From Spongospora subterranea (lineage: Eukaryota; Endomyxa; Phytomyxea; Plasmodiophorida; Plasmodiophoridae), in NCBI GenBank assembly GCA_900404475.1, contig OUQQ01000131.1, forward strand, positions 1 through 37,878: DNA of 37,878 nt. The letters run 5' to 3'. The translations under genes were made by a program, and so were the position numbers. The notes under the pieces are model-generated. The model ran no database searches and was not told the DNA's origin. It saw only the letters and a list, made by a program, of their open reading frames with translations. Of this stretch, positions 9,977 to 21,627 are shown in pieces (within the stretch, counting starts at the first letter, position 1; every line of letters starts with the position of its first letter).

Positions 9977-11623
9977 TTATGTGTTATAACTGCGAGATGA
10001 TGAATTGGAGAATACCTTAGTGAACTTTGCCTTAATTTTTGGGCTTTGCGCGGCAGTAAATGCCGATCGCTGCTGTTCAACGCAGATATCGTCATCAAAC
10101 TTCGCTGCAAGTAGACGCCAGATTGGAGCTATAACTCCCTTTACAGTTGGACTGTTGAGGGGAGGAGAAGACGGCTAACAATCAGTCAATGACACAGCTA
10201 TTGTACTATTGAATGCGAAACTGACTAAAGATGGGAAACAATCTGTTGATGTCACTTGTGGAACTGGATATGGATCCTCCAGATACTTTTTGTTGATCGT
10301 AATAGGAGTAGAGGTCCTTTTGTCGTGAGATTCTTGGCAAAGAATTTTTTGCTCCAACTGATCTTTCCTAGCAGCATCGCGACTGTCACTTTCTTCGCTA
10401 AACAGTTCAATAGTGTCCTTCGATAAGTAGTGGTCAATGTCGAGTTCGGCGATGTAAAAATTCGTTGACAAAGGTAGATGACGCAAAAACCGGAAACGAT
10501 TCTGAGTCTCCGTTGTTTGTTGGTACTAAAGCCAGAAAGTATGATTGTTACAATCAAAGGACGCCCATGTGCACCACTAACCCTGAATAGATCTAGTATT
10601 CGCCCATGGACTGTCAAAGGGAAATCCAACCCGTATTCTTCCACCAAGCAGCGATAATTTAAGCTGTGCAAAAATACAGGAGTTCCATTGCTGCACTGAT
10701 AGAAATAGTAAATTCTATCATCAGAAGCAGCGTTTATCACAGAAGCAGAGGTTTCGGCCTCTGGACGTCCCGGTGCGCTCGATCGCTCCTTTCGCGCAAG
10801 AACGATTTTGATTGCGTTCTGGATTGAGACAGCCGTCTCTGCACATCCTTCGCATGAGCTGGCCATCTCCTGCGCCAATAAAATCGCTCAGAGAACATGT
10901 CTCTCATGCAATGAATGACGTGCACTTTACGTTGAGTTCATTGAGTTCTCGATCAATCAAATTATGGACGGCGCCGGTTTCTAAGAACCTGCTGAACTTG
11001 TTTGAGAGACTGGCGTCGACGGGATTCGGTCCCAATTGGTCTTTTAGACGCGTTAAAAGGGACATCTGAATAGTGTCGCCAATTGCAGCAGTTTCCCTCT
11101 TGATAAGCTCAAGTGAGCGAAGCTCCTCTGGAACCGCAATGGCGAAGCAAAGTGGACACTTGGACTTGGATCTTTGGCGAAGATGGCGTAATATACAAGG
11201 CAGACAGAAAATGTGGCCACATTTCGTGACTTGGGCAGCACTGGGAGGATCAAGACAAATGGGACAGAAGAAATTATCATCATAAATCCAACAGGTGACG
11301 TATTCAACTTTCGCCCAAGGGACATCAGCACCGTCAACGTTCGTCCCCTTTTGCAAGGCAAACCGGAAACGGGCGTTGATGTAGTCGGCGATATTGGACC
11401 TTGATGATCCGCAATATGTCTCCTTCTCTCGTGTCCATGGACCATCGAACGACGCATCGGCGGCGGTTATTCGAGGTTTGAACTTGCTGGAACGACGATA
11501 ATTTACTGTGTGTAAATTAGGTGATTGTCGTGTTGCTCCATTGAGACCACTTCTTCTAGGACGACTGCCTGAGCGATGAAGTGAAGGCGAACTCTTACGT
11601 CGATCATAGATGGCAAGGTCCAT
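9977..11623 (-). CDS. RNF10-like RING finger protein
   Basis: Four exons, 11623-10931, 10869-10582, 10525-10226 and 10174-9977, all joined in phase 0 by 61, 56 and 51-bp introns. They give 492 aa. A basic, Ser-rich N-terminus precedes a C3HC4 RING: CPICLDPP, then TKCGHIFCLPCI, then KCPLC. After the RING come the RNF10-family blocks YYFYQCSNGTPVFLH with RCLVEEYG, and RFRFLRHLPLSTNFYIAELD followed by LSKDTIELF. Human RNF10 is about 810 aa, so this is a shorter version. Expected activity is E3 ubiquitin ligation; mammalian RNF10 acts on 40S ribosomal proteins. The last exon lacks strong similarity and was chosen because a 51-bp intron removes the TAG at 10175 and the frame stays open. Confidence 0.88.
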
Positions 11624-11990
11624 TCACCTTTACTGCCCTTCTTCAACAGGTTGTTGATTCGGAGCAGTGCCGGAGGAAAGGTGGTATATTGATAAATCGT
11701 GTAAGCAATGTTAAAACGAGTATAATAGTTGTGGAGAGGTTTGTGGGGGTTTAGCGATTAGCGGATTCGGTACAGAGAATGAAGAACTGGTGGGGGCGAT
11801 CAGGAGGGGAGTCCCTGTTTGGGGGGTGATAACGTGTAGAGAGGCCACATCACACACTGCACAGGCGCGATCAGGGGATAAACTGATACGACACTGATCA
11901 AGTGGGTGGTAAGAGGAGGCCAAATCACACACTGAGGGGGGGGGGGGAATGAACAGGGGAGCACTGATGTGTCTGATAATCAGTGAGGGA
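11624..11990. other. Intergenic, low complexity
   Basis: Upstream of the RNF10-like gene. It is G-rich on the plus strand, with a G12 run at 11936-11947 and a direct repeat of a GAGGCCA(C/A)ATCACACACTG word at about 11840 and 11914. No gene is seen. Confidence 0.6.
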
Positions 11991-11991
11991 G

Positions 11992-12158
11992 TTACCACTG
12001 GTGTATCGCTGTGTTACCACTCTGTGTTACCACTCGCGTATCGCTGTGTTACCACTGGTGTATCGCTGTGTTACCACTCGCGTAACGCTGTGTTACCACT
12101 CGCGTATCGCTGTGTTACCACTGGTGTATCGCTGTGTTACCACTGGAGTATCGCCCAT
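11992..12158. repeat. Minisatellite, 22-bp unit
   Basis: Eight copies of TTACCACT start at 11992, 12014, 12027, 12049, 12071, 12093, 12115 and 12137. The period is 22 bp except for one 13-bp truncated unit after 12014. The unit also carries GTATCGCTGTG; variants have CGCG or TGGTG in the middle. Reading frames across it are repeat artefacts. Confidence 0.93.
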
Positions 12159-12594
12159 CATCATCTCCAACCTGATTAACCCATTGCGCTATAACATAAG
12201 ATGTCGTGATTCACAAGTTTTATCAGATCGAGTGACCTTGTCTCTGCCTTTATAGCTCAACAATCCTCACGTATTCGCCAAATCCGACAAAAATATGGGC
12301 CTGGCGGATCAAAACATCTCAGACTGTAGCCCAGTGGTATCGGCGAATAATGTGTAGAATATTGGGAAAGCGAGGCCTGCCTGTTTACACGGAAACTTCC
12401 AATCACAAATCATTTTCAACGAATTCATCAGTCGTATTGGCCAGCATAAACGCGCGTTTCCCAGGTATAATACAAGCAGATATAGCCAAGTTATGAAGGC
12501 GATTCTCGGCCTAGATGATTTATTATTGAGCTGGATAAAATGAAGCGGTTAGAAACAGCTTTGGGATTACTTGACGGATATGCAATATCGGAAG
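12159..12594. other. Intergenic, nothing recognised
   Basis: This lies 3' of PEX3 on its strand. No long open frame, repeat or RNA gene is seen. Confidence 0.4.
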
Positions 12595-13742
12595 CTAGAC
12601 GGGCGCAACTGAATTCGTCTGAGACCTGATCTGATCATCTCCTTTGTGAAACACTATCGAGCTAAATTCATTCAGCTGCGGGATATCGATTAGCGATCTG
12701 AGGATATCCGATTGCTGGGCTTGGTCGATTGACTTGGGCATATCACAGTCATATCGCTTGGCGAACCTGGGAAGTGTTCGCCCGAACAGAACCTGACAGT
12801 CACCTTCACCACTGAAGACGTCAAAAACTGGATCTAATCTCCTTAAAACTGACTGAAAACAGGCTTTGAAGACGAACGCAATGCTCCCCGTTGACAATAA
12901 CTGTGACAACTCCGAGTACATTTCGTTTAGAACCAGATTTGACCCATCTTGATCAGCAGTCGCCGATTCCGGAATGAAATATTTTGAACAATTGGTGATA
13001 AGATCAGTATCGATATAGGTGCAGACCCGGTTGATGAAACCGGTCAACTCCGATTTACTCAACGCCTTCTGCATCCCGTACTCTCGGCAAACAAACGCGA
13101 CGAACGCCGCGATCACCTGGCACAGATCCTCGAGGCCTTTCCGGGACATGTATTGGACCGATTGCATGAACTTATAGCTCTGCTCGATCTGATTCTGACT
13201 ACCGCTGGTCGAATACCGGGCGGCAATCGATAACTGTATTCTCAACAGAATCGCGCCCATTGTCAAGCTGTAGTACATCGCCAGGGTTCGAGATATAACA
13301 CCGATCTTGAACTGATCCATCGCGTCTTCAGGCCGCGACCCTTCGCTATCCTTTCGCCTCAGACCAGATTTCATCTCGTCAATCTTGAATATGCTGTCCA
13401 GTTTCTCCTGGATCTCCAACGATAGGTGCATCAACGCCAAATGACTGGCCGCCTTGGTTTGTTGGAAACTCGCCACGATCCTGATATAATTCCGATTTAA
13501 ACTACGATAACAATAAAAGGGGAACACAAACGATAATCGCACCGTTGCTGATTCTGTTTCGCATTCTCCACATCTATCTCTTTCTCCATCTGTTTCAGCA
13601 TCACGTATCCGTTCTTCATCTCCACCACTATCGGCGCCAGTCGCTGATATAGCTCATACCCAATATACGCTGTGGCGGCCACCGTTGTACATGCTAAAAG
13701 GCGCTTATGACGTCCTGCCCAGAATTTCGCCGATGACCACAT
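12595..13742 (-). CDS. PEX3: Peroxin-3, peroxisomal membrane protein docking factor
   Basis: Two exons, 13742-13543 and 13480-12595, with a 62-bp intron (CGG Arg codon split). The product is 361 aa, close to human PEX3 (373). It anchors in the peroxisomal or ER membrane and docks PEX19 with its membrane-protein cargo. The N-terminus has the family layout: a basic GRHKRLL, then one membrane helix (CTTVAATAYIGYELY). Family blocks follow: RTLAMYYSLTMGAILLRIQL (family VYSxxMLxxLLRVQLN) and QSVQYMSRKGLEDL (family SIQHLLGDGL). A TTTAG just before the ATG could be an acceptor, so an untranslated 5' exon is possible. It is divergent from the UVSSA-like gene, with 254 bp between starts. Confidence 0.92.
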
Positions 13743-13996
13743 CCTAAAGGTAAAAGGGCATGAAAGTTGGAGATAAACGTGGGCGACACTGTAGTCGATA
13801 ATAATATCCGTAGAGTGTCATAGTATAGTAGCATAAACAGCCATCTGCCTTGGGTCTTGGCCAGGGCCAAGGGGTCAGGGACGCACGGGGACAAGGACGC
13901 TTCCTGCCAACGGTAGTCGATAAACTGGATTTGTTGATTTTGTGGCTGTGAGTTGGTGAATATATTGGGGCAGGGACTGGGGCCTCATGATCAAAG

Positions 13997-15662
13997 ATGA
14001 GCAGGCAACGACCGGGGTCTGATCTGCCACAACTTATCCAGACCCTATTGCATCAATTTGACCGGTCCTCATCCGACCTGCTTTGGGCTGTCAAACAGGT
14101 CAGCGCTAAGTCTTTTGACAATATACCGATCATGACTCTACTCAAACTTAGGGAATCATCGATTATGATCATTCTTCTAACGAGGCAATATTCAATGCCC
14201 TTATCCTGACATTAACCAATCCCTTGATCCATCACGCTGATGACAATCGTGGAAACGATCGCCCTCAATGGAGAGCCTTAATCGTTATCGAATATCTATT
14301 CCTGCATGTGTCGGATTTTCGCCATATCGTGTTGGACCGTATCGATAGTTTCCTATGTCCGGCATTAAACGGCACCGATACAATTCGACAACGAGCCCTT
14401 ATCATTCTCAGTCTGTGAATCCAATTCATATCCATTGTCCGGATGTGCTGACTATTGTACGTATCCAGGGCGTTGGATTGCGAAATACGGCGGTGATTGC
14501 TCCCATAAACGGCTGACCCTGTTGTCCAAGCATGTTCGACAGTCCTATAATGCAGTTATCCCAGATGATCCGCGCCAGATCTATAGACAGGAATTACAAA
14601 CACAGGTCGATGGGATCGAAAACGTGTTTCGGTCTATGGTCAGTCCGATCCGATCTGTGTGCTTTGTTTACTGAATCAAAGCCAGACCGACTTGACCAGC
14701 AATACGCTATTGGAGTTGAGTACGACCTTCGATTTACTTATCCCATTCATAAGTCGTGATACTGTAAATATTCCATCATTCAACATACCAGAGCAGATCG
14801 ACGAGTTCAGCGGGGACAGTTCCGATTTTTCATCGTTAGCGTACTTGCCCGCAGGCACCCTTCTAGTCATTATTCAACCTGATTTTTTTAGCGACGACGA
14901 GACATCACTGGATTCATTCAGCGCTGACTATCTTGAGTGGGGCAATCATTCTGGATCATCCTTTACCAAGTATGCCCCTTCGTGATCCTTTGTGATTTGT
15001 TCTAACTGGTCTCGCAATTTCAGCCCCGCTCCTTTTGATGTAGGGATCGCCATACGCCGAGACTTTTCACGGGAGGAAACTTCCGACAATCTCCCCTTAT
15101 ATGCTGTGGTTCGTAGCGCCATTTACGATCCTCTGTTCGCTCATATACCGATTAGGTTCGAGATTCGTATAAGGTCCTCATGAAAAGAATAAGGTCATTG
15201 TGCCTGAACCATCCCAAACCATGCATCCCTTATTTTGCCCGATTTCAGACCGGAATTGCTTCGTTGGAAATCCGTTTTCGAAAAGGCCCAAAGAATCACG
15301 AAATCTAGTTCTGGCACAATGCAGCTTGAACGGCATCAGCTAGGCGTGAGGTCAGTGTTGATAACTCTTCACGATCGCGGTTTCATTCTCTAAGAACAGC
15401 GATTGCCAGGTATGGGATTACGATCAGTTTCCTAAACCGAGTCGATGAGGCGATCTATCGTTGCGAGATAATCTTAGGTCTGCTTGATATAGCAGCCGTA
15501 GAAACACCACATCATGTGGCAGACCCAAAACCGGTCAAGGCCCCTGAGCTCGTTGAACCCAAACCGCCTTCTAACGCTGCCGTTGTCTCCTCACAAACTC
15601 CAGCAAAAAGGAAGAATACAGCGAAGTCGCGAATCGGACGAATCCTAAAGAAGAAGAGATGA
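13997..15662 (+). CDS. UVSSA-like protein (N-terminal VHS/ENTH-like domain)
   Basis: Seven exons reconstructed by hand: 13997-14098, 14152-14410, 14469-14605, 14644-14969, 15024-15155, 15249-15350 and 15395-15662. They give 441 aa. The donor of the fifth intron may instead be at 15174. The N-terminal helical region matches UVSSA: ALIVIEYLFLHVSDFRHIVL lines up with IVEELFVRSHQFRMLVV of human UVSSA, followed by RRWIAKYGGD versus EGWNEKFGE, and later TFDLLIPF versus CFRLLVPF. UVSSA binds stalled RNA polymerase II and TFIIH in transcription-coupled repair. The tail is basic (KRKNTAKSR...KKKR), NLS-like. I cannot find the C-terminal DUF2043 Cys-rich block of animal UVSSA. It ends 40 bp short of the GSS stop. 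Confidence 0.62.
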
Positions 15663-15702
15663 TATCACTGTTGAAACACCTTTTGGCGCCATTCCTTTTT
15701 AT

Positions 15703-17666
15703 CTATACTAATATTACGGAATCCAATACAGAGAACCCCGCCATAACACCGCCTTCATTTGCGCCGACCGGCTTGGTGCGAACCAACAGTCCAGCGTATT
15801 CGTTGACCAACGGAGCGGATACGCCATCGCTGAAGAGGAATGTCTGAGTTAATGACACCCGTTTTGACAATCGTTTTCCACTATACCCTAGCCAAACACT
15901 AAAGAAACCAAATTCTGAGATCGATTCGCCATGTGCCGATGCTTTCCCATTACGAAGCGAGATCGTCGGATGTAGCGGAGATTGCAACTTCTCCATCAAA
16001 ACATACTGTTGAAGTTCCGCCATCGATGACGTTCTCAATTTCTGTTGTAATTCTTCGTCGTAAAAATTATTTCCACCTGAGAATTGATACGGTCAGCTTG
16101 GCGAATCGCTCACGAACTGTCTCGTACCGCCTTCGCGTTGCGGTTTTAAAACGAACCCATGAGGGTGTTCTACCGCCTGGACAAAAAAGTTTGAACACAG
16201 ATTGAACGCCAAAACATGAACGTGCTTTGCCGATAATCTCGCGTGACGTGTCGTCATCGAAAGCCCATTGCCGCGCGAACACACTCTGAAGTAGCAAACA
16301 ATCTTCTGGACGATCAGGAAGTAACGACGCAAGATTCGCCGGGATGGATAATGCCTTTGCAAGAGAGGTTAGCCAACAAGATACCGAATTTCAAAACAAG
16401 TGTGGGTTACCTGTTGAACCTTTTTGGTGCCTGAGAGCTGATGGGCTACTGTTGGACATTTAATGGCAGAGCTCTTTTCTATTAGCAGTCGGGCACTCCA
16501 ATCCTTATCGGAAGGGTAATCCGATGGTTTATATCCTGCTCGAAAATACGCCACGCCAATAGGATAACGCCCGCCGCTGCAAAACGGGCAAAAAATCACC
16601 ACATGTGGTGACGAAAGCGATCGCAGAACTTATCGGACATAGTCAAGACGCCGTTTGATACAGTGCCTTCGTCTGATATCTGGGACAATGTTCGCCGGAT
16701 CGTCCTGACTCGGTACCTAAGTGGCATTCATATAAACAACTACAAACTACCGCCAACCGTCATCTCACGTATCGAAGAGAATGAACTCAATTGATCGTTG
16801 ATCCACCATATTGGCCTCGTTTGGTTGCACAACCATCAGAACGAATAACCTGCCAACGTTTTGTTCAAGGCGAAATGCTGGGGGAGAACACAGCACCGAC
16901 CCATCGTCGGCGAAAGTACCGATGGCGGCGGCGATTGTTCTGGCTACATTGACGTCGGCAAGGTTGATCGGAATGTTTTCAACAGGAACCGTGGGAGGCA
17001 ATATTACCCTGACAAATTCGGTGAGGGCTTTGCCAATTAACCAGCGCAGGGAATTACCGATGCAATTTCGATACCCGAGACGATAATGCGGCAAAACCAG
17101 AGGAAATTGTGTTAATTTCCACTTGTTTAATGTGTCCGTTGTGAATCATGTAATCGGAACGGTCAATGTACAGAGACATCTGGGATCGGGTTAGAAATCG
17201 ACCAATGCCGGGATGGCGATATGAATCACCTTTTGCTGGGAAGGCAGGTGCCGAGCTTCCTCATAGATTTTGAATAGCGATTCGGTGAAGGGATCGGCTT
17301 TGAGAACACTGATAACGGCCACTTCATCGTCGATTTTCGAGACAAAAGAAGCCAAGAGCCATACCTGTTAAGGGCTGAGGACAAGAACGTCGGATGGTGT
17401 TCGATTCGATCGCAAAGTAAATTAAAGATGGGTGCCAAGACGATCCCTTTTTCGAACTCTTTGCGGGGCATCTGAAAACATAGTGTTCGATATCGGTCTT
17501 GGACGGCAGAGAATATGCAGCAAACCGGGATGGGATGCAGGCTACAGGGTGCCATTTTGTGGGCCATCTGCAGGCCGAGAACCGAGGCGAAATCACTGAC
17601 CTCGGACACCCATTGATCGAGGTCGTTATCGGGTATCCTAATGGATCCGTCCTGGCCAGAATACAT
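15703..17666 (-). CDS. GSS: Glutathione synthetase, eukaryotic type
   Basis: ATP-dependent joining of gamma-glutamylcysteine and glycine. There are about eleven exons with introns of 31-57 bp: 17525-17472, 17364-17309, 17229-17180, 17057-17009, 16768-16717, 16629-16577, 16410-16355, 16207-16177, 16127-16077 and 15886-15830. The spliced product is 484 aa (human 474). Landmarks: DRSDYM with [12 protein letters not shown] (substrate loop), [41 protein letters not shown] joined to GNNFY (ATP-binding Gly-rich block), [23 protein letters not shown] and the C-terminal [20 protein letters not shown] (Ala/Gly-rich lid). Start ATG at 17666. The first intron is a multiple of three without a stop, and was removed because the family has no insertion there. 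The 31-bp intron is the least certain junction. Confidence 0.95.
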
Positions 17667-17699
17667 GATGGCCGCTGTCGCTTTGCCGAATCGACCAAC

Positions 17700-18300
17700 T
17701 GATGTTGTTGGAACCCCTTTCCCTGTTTGTAATCCACACTGGTGTAGTGTCATCCTTGGGTACACCCTCGTCGTCGTTGCTGTTCCGTTCCAGGACTCGG
17801 CCTTCAACGCGGGCGACATCACATCGGGAATCAGGCACGCACCTCGACCTAAATTACTTCGAAGTGTCGCGGCGGAGACGAGAACAAATTTCAGAGGCTG
17901 AAAATCCGACGGTAAAATCTGCTTTGACAAAACTCTAATTGTTCTGCACTCACGATAACATTCAAATTGCTGGCATGCGGCAAACATTTCCAAATGTGTC
18001 TGACATAGAAGGGTAGCAGAATCCAGGCAAACTTGCTGTGCGCTCCACGATTAAAGATGTATTGGGGAGGGCGAGAACAGGTTTTCGGACCGCTTGATCC
18101 CGATCCAAATAAGCAGTAACCGTCAATGGAATATATTTACTGTTTCTGAGTAAGCTCTGGATCATGGTCAAAAACACACGATCAATCCAGCGAGGAACGA
18201 CCTGCACCTCAGCAACTAGTCGCGAATAATTCCTAATGTCGCGTCTTTTGACGCTGTCAACCGAGGCAGAAATGTGTGTTTTAAACTCTACATTCAGATA
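17700..18300 (-). other. Unassigned segment, possible small gene or exons
   Basis: Between the SAMHD1-like stop and the GSS start, the minus strand holds an open stretch from about 18300 to 17962 (VPRWIDRVFLTMIQSLLRNS, then IPLTVTAYLDRDQAVRKP). It looks coding but has no ATG until codon 14 of that hydrophobic part. A second open stretch, about 17945-17670, runs in another frame and continues into GSS. A GTGAGT donor-like site lies near 17956. No family is recognised and the joins are unresolved. It may be a small gene or GSS 5' UTR plus chance frames. Confidence 0.3.
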
Positions 18301-18332
18301 ACTGTAGTAAAATCTTAATCGACTTTTAATGT

Positions 18333-20654
18333 TTATGCGTCTGAATGGGGAAAATCGTCGGCATCAAGACCTCTGCGACGTTTTTCCCCGAAGTTCAACT
18401 TAGTTGACGACAGCTTGTCTAGCGGCCGAGCAAACGACACTTGTTTCGCTGGCGTACTTGCTCTTGAATGGCAAGGACCAGGTGACGGGAGCCCATGGTC
18501 TCTTCCAAACCTAAGTAACAGTTTACGTCAACAACTTCTATCATAAATGTGAAATGACCAATGATCGTACTTGGCTAATGCGATCCTAGCACACTCCATG
18601 TTCCAGTCGGTGGCGTCTTTGACGTAAACGCGGAGAATGCATTCGCTGAACATATCAGGGATGATGGATGAAATCTGAAATAATTTGTGAGAGAGTCAAC
18701 AGCTAATATGAGTCAATATACGAACAGATGATTTTTCCATTTTGAAACTAGTGTCGGGATCACTTGAATTGAAAAATGACACGCGGGAGAGGGGGTTGCC
18801 ATTTTTCATTGCAAAATCGCTGTGCTCTGTCACGTCAGTAAAGTCTTCTTATCCAATTACGAGATTTACAGGTGAAATTTTTGCACGATGATTCTATCTG
18901 GGACAAGGAGGCCGTTGGCAGGTTGCCTAGATGTAATATCCACTTCTGATATTACACCGAGTCTTTGGCCATCCGCATACGTCATTACAGTCTAATTGAA
19001 CAGTTTCAGCATTGGATCTGCAATCGAGAGAAAATCACATGTACTTCTCCAGCAACTTTATATAGCTTCCTCAAATTGATGTCTTTGAGGATTTGACGGC
19101 TCCTCTGAAGTGATGGATCAGTGCTGAACTCAATACGAGACACAACAGCATCTGTCATGTGGAGATATGCTTCCGGATCCGACACGGATTTAGATATCCC
19201 TAAATATTTCTTAAACCCATTGAAAAACATCAGTCACATTTACACTAACCAAAAACTGGATCTGCTTCGAGTAAAGCATCCTAAAAGACCTCTGTGAGAA
19301 ACTGGCGACATAAAAACATATTTGGCTACCATAATCATAAACTCTATTGCTTGGGCGACTTTATGAGAATAGACTAAGAGAATATGTTTAGCAAACCGAA
19401 AATGGTTGACGATGAAAGCCATACCAGTCTTGTGAAGGGAATATCGTGTATAGAAAAGTTGATACATACTAACTGCATTTGCAAGGGTTTTTTTGAATAT
19501 GATACAGGCCAACAACAACAGTGAAATGAAATTACATGCATGCTTAGCGGGATAGCATATCTCGTCGTTGACCACGCGAGCCATTCGAATTAGGCGATCT
19601 GAATCAAAAAAGCTTTTCATACCTAGATAATAACAGTCCCGACTAAGATAATCTACAAGCCCCATGACATAAGTTTCATCAAGCCCCGATTGTTAGTGAG
19701 TGAACATACCAAACTTATCGACATCTACAGAATTGCGACTATTCGATACGACGTCGTACAAAAACTTTCGCGACTGTGTTCTGCCACACATTCCAGATTA
19801 TCAGCCGAACGACAGAATTGATAAAATGAGCACATACGCCACGTTGCGTTTAGGATCGATTAGTTCGTGAATAAAATTGATGTCGGACCGGGATATATCT
19901 ATGTTATTTTCGTCGACCATATTATCCTTTCCGTTTTCGATTAACAATGAAGCAAAAGGAATAGGGTGTGATTAATTAGACTCACAAACATCATTGTCGA
20001 GGCTTGCTCATGCGCCCATGGAATATCTGGAAAAAAACGATGCTGCAAAGGGAGTTTGCGAAACACTGATGAACAAACTGGCACATAAAGGTGCATTGAA
20101 ACTCTCGCATACCATGAAATTGTCAAAAGAATGCGATAAAGGTCCATGTCCCAGGTCATGGCATAAGCCTGAGGATAGGAGGCATTCAGGATGACGATGA
20201 GGGAATGGTGATATGGCGAACCGGCAGCTTTGATGAGAAGAGTTTCACGAGGGGTTATCTTGAGATCAGGTTGGGCTCGAGAGATATTATCTAACAGGTC
20301 TCCAGCAACGCTGGACGTTCCTATTGAATGCCCGAACCTGGGCAAGGACACCAGCGTTAGTCGGGCGCGTGTCAAACGTGAGCTATTTAGTACCTTTTAT
20401 GGGTAGCACCTGGGAATACGTAGGATGACGGCCCCATCTGAGAACTGATAATCACATTATGAGATGGCAACCAACGAACTGTATGTTGAGAATTCCCACA
20501 TATTACGGAGGCGTTGAAACTGAGGGGTATCAATCATCTGGATGAGTTCGGGATCAATATCAATAAGACCTGAATGCATGAATATCAGTCATATCATAAG
20601 GCGAGGAGTCGGGCAAGAATACTAACCATGTATAGGGTCCATGATCTGCTTCAT
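18333..20654 (-). CDS. SAMHD1-like dNTP triphosphohydrolase (HD domain)
   Basis: Multi-exon. Mapped introns: 20626-20570, 20499-20445, 20393-20338, 20221-20169, 20112-20043, with more downstream; the frame is intact to TAA at 18333. Hydrolyses dNTPs to nucleoside plus triphosphate, controlling the dNTP pool. Landmarks: DPIHG, DTPQFQRLR (human allosteric D137, Q142, R145 kept), YVFPGATHKRFGHSIG, CHDLGHGPLSHSFD, AHEQASTMMF, FLYDVVSNSRNSVDVDKF then DYLSRDCYYLG, LFYTRYSLHKT, EFSTDPSLQRSRQIL, NPLSRVSFF. The four metal ligands (H, HD, D) of human H167, H206, D207 and D311 are all present. No N-terminal SAM domain is seen: the protein starts at the HD fold. The tail has STPAK, RPLDKL and KRRR, resembling the CDK-site and NLS features of human SAMHD1. 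Confidence 0.9.
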
Positions 20655-21180
20655 GTTTACTTGAAGCCGGTTTGCCCTGGAATCTGGAGGCGGTACCTGC
20701 AGCGACGACGGCGATGTGGCTGAATATGTGCGATCGAGATTATGATAAACACACACAATGATTGTCTAATGAAAGCGGTAATCTGCTACCACTGTAATAA
20801 CGTAATCGGTGATGGAATCCCAGTCCGGTGTATGGTGTACAACAGGGTACAATACCCCAACTCCGCATCACAGCACCACAGGCACGGCCCGCACTGATCA
20901 CCTCACTCACCAACACTGCAGTTCAGACCAGTGCAGCCAGTGGAACAGAACTCCGTGTCCGCCGACCTGCTCGGTCGAGTACCCGAGCTGAATGACGACG
21001 GAGAAGACCACAACACCAACGCCGAAGACGAAACCGATGACGACACTGCTGCTTGCTCTTCTTGTTGGGGAAGTACATGTACGCTTGAAGATGCTCCCGT
21101 TCGATTTCAGATCCTACTTCAGAATCACAGTGTCGTCATCGCTTTCGTCTTCGGTGTTCCCTGTCAAATCTATTGGGTAC
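20655..21180. other. Intergenic, small inverted repeat, no clear gene
   Basis: 5' side of the SAMHD1-like gene. Plus-strand frames around 20809-21060 are Thr/His- or Asp-rich and resemble no family. 21021-21050 and 21127-21155 are inverted copies of a CCGAAGACGAAA(C/G)CGATG block (about 25 of 28 bases alike), forming a potential hairpin with a loop of about 76 nt. Confidence 0.5.
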
Positions 21181-21184
21181 CTAC

Positions 21185-21627
21185 CAATCATGGTTGCGGA
21201 GCCCTTCTTTCTCGATTTCTCCCCATCGTATATTCGCAAGTTGCTGGTATCGTTGTGACCATTTCTCCTCCCGTTTGTGATTATCAACCTCTTTTTGTGG
21301 TAGCCAGTAAAGGTATTGTTCCTCATCTTCATTGCTACGCTTGCGTTTGAAATCGATGCTGGGTATTACATCGCGTACAACGTAATTTTTTCCACATTGC
21401 GCTTCATATTCGTCACAAGCATTGTTGAAGGATTCGTTGTTGAATATGTCGTCATCGTTGAATTCAACATCGGTGTTGGTGTTGTGGTCGTCGGTGTTTG
21501 ATAAATCGGAGACGTTGATCTATCCATAGTTCGGGTCGTCAGCGTGAATTCCTTCCTTCGGATCGAAGCCGTTGATGGGCATTCCCAGTGCCCAATTCCC
21601 GAACTTGAGTTCTTCCAGTTGTTCACT
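21185..21627 (-). CDS. Asn/Asp-rich hypothetical protein with internal TAG
   Basis: One frame reads from 21627 to a GTAGGT donor-like site at 21184, interrupted only by a TAG at 21522-21520. Upstream of the TAG: MPINGFDPKEGIHADDPNYG (ATG at 21582). Downstream: an Asn/Asp-rich stretch (VEFNDDDIFNNESFNN), then a basic, charged helical segment (DFKRKRSNEDEEQYLYW, RGEIEKEG-like). Both sides look coding. The TAG may be a nonsense change, a read-through codon, an assembly error, or the 3' AG of an unrecognised intron with the upstream part lying in another frame. No family is recognised. Confidence 0.4.

Noticed and set aside
11992..12158. Possible CRISPR-like array
   Set aside because: Units are contiguous with no unique spacers; host is eukaryotic.
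11949..12255. Two overlapping Val/Tyr/Cys-rich plus-strand proteins
   Set aside because: They are translations of the 22-bp minisatellite in two frames.
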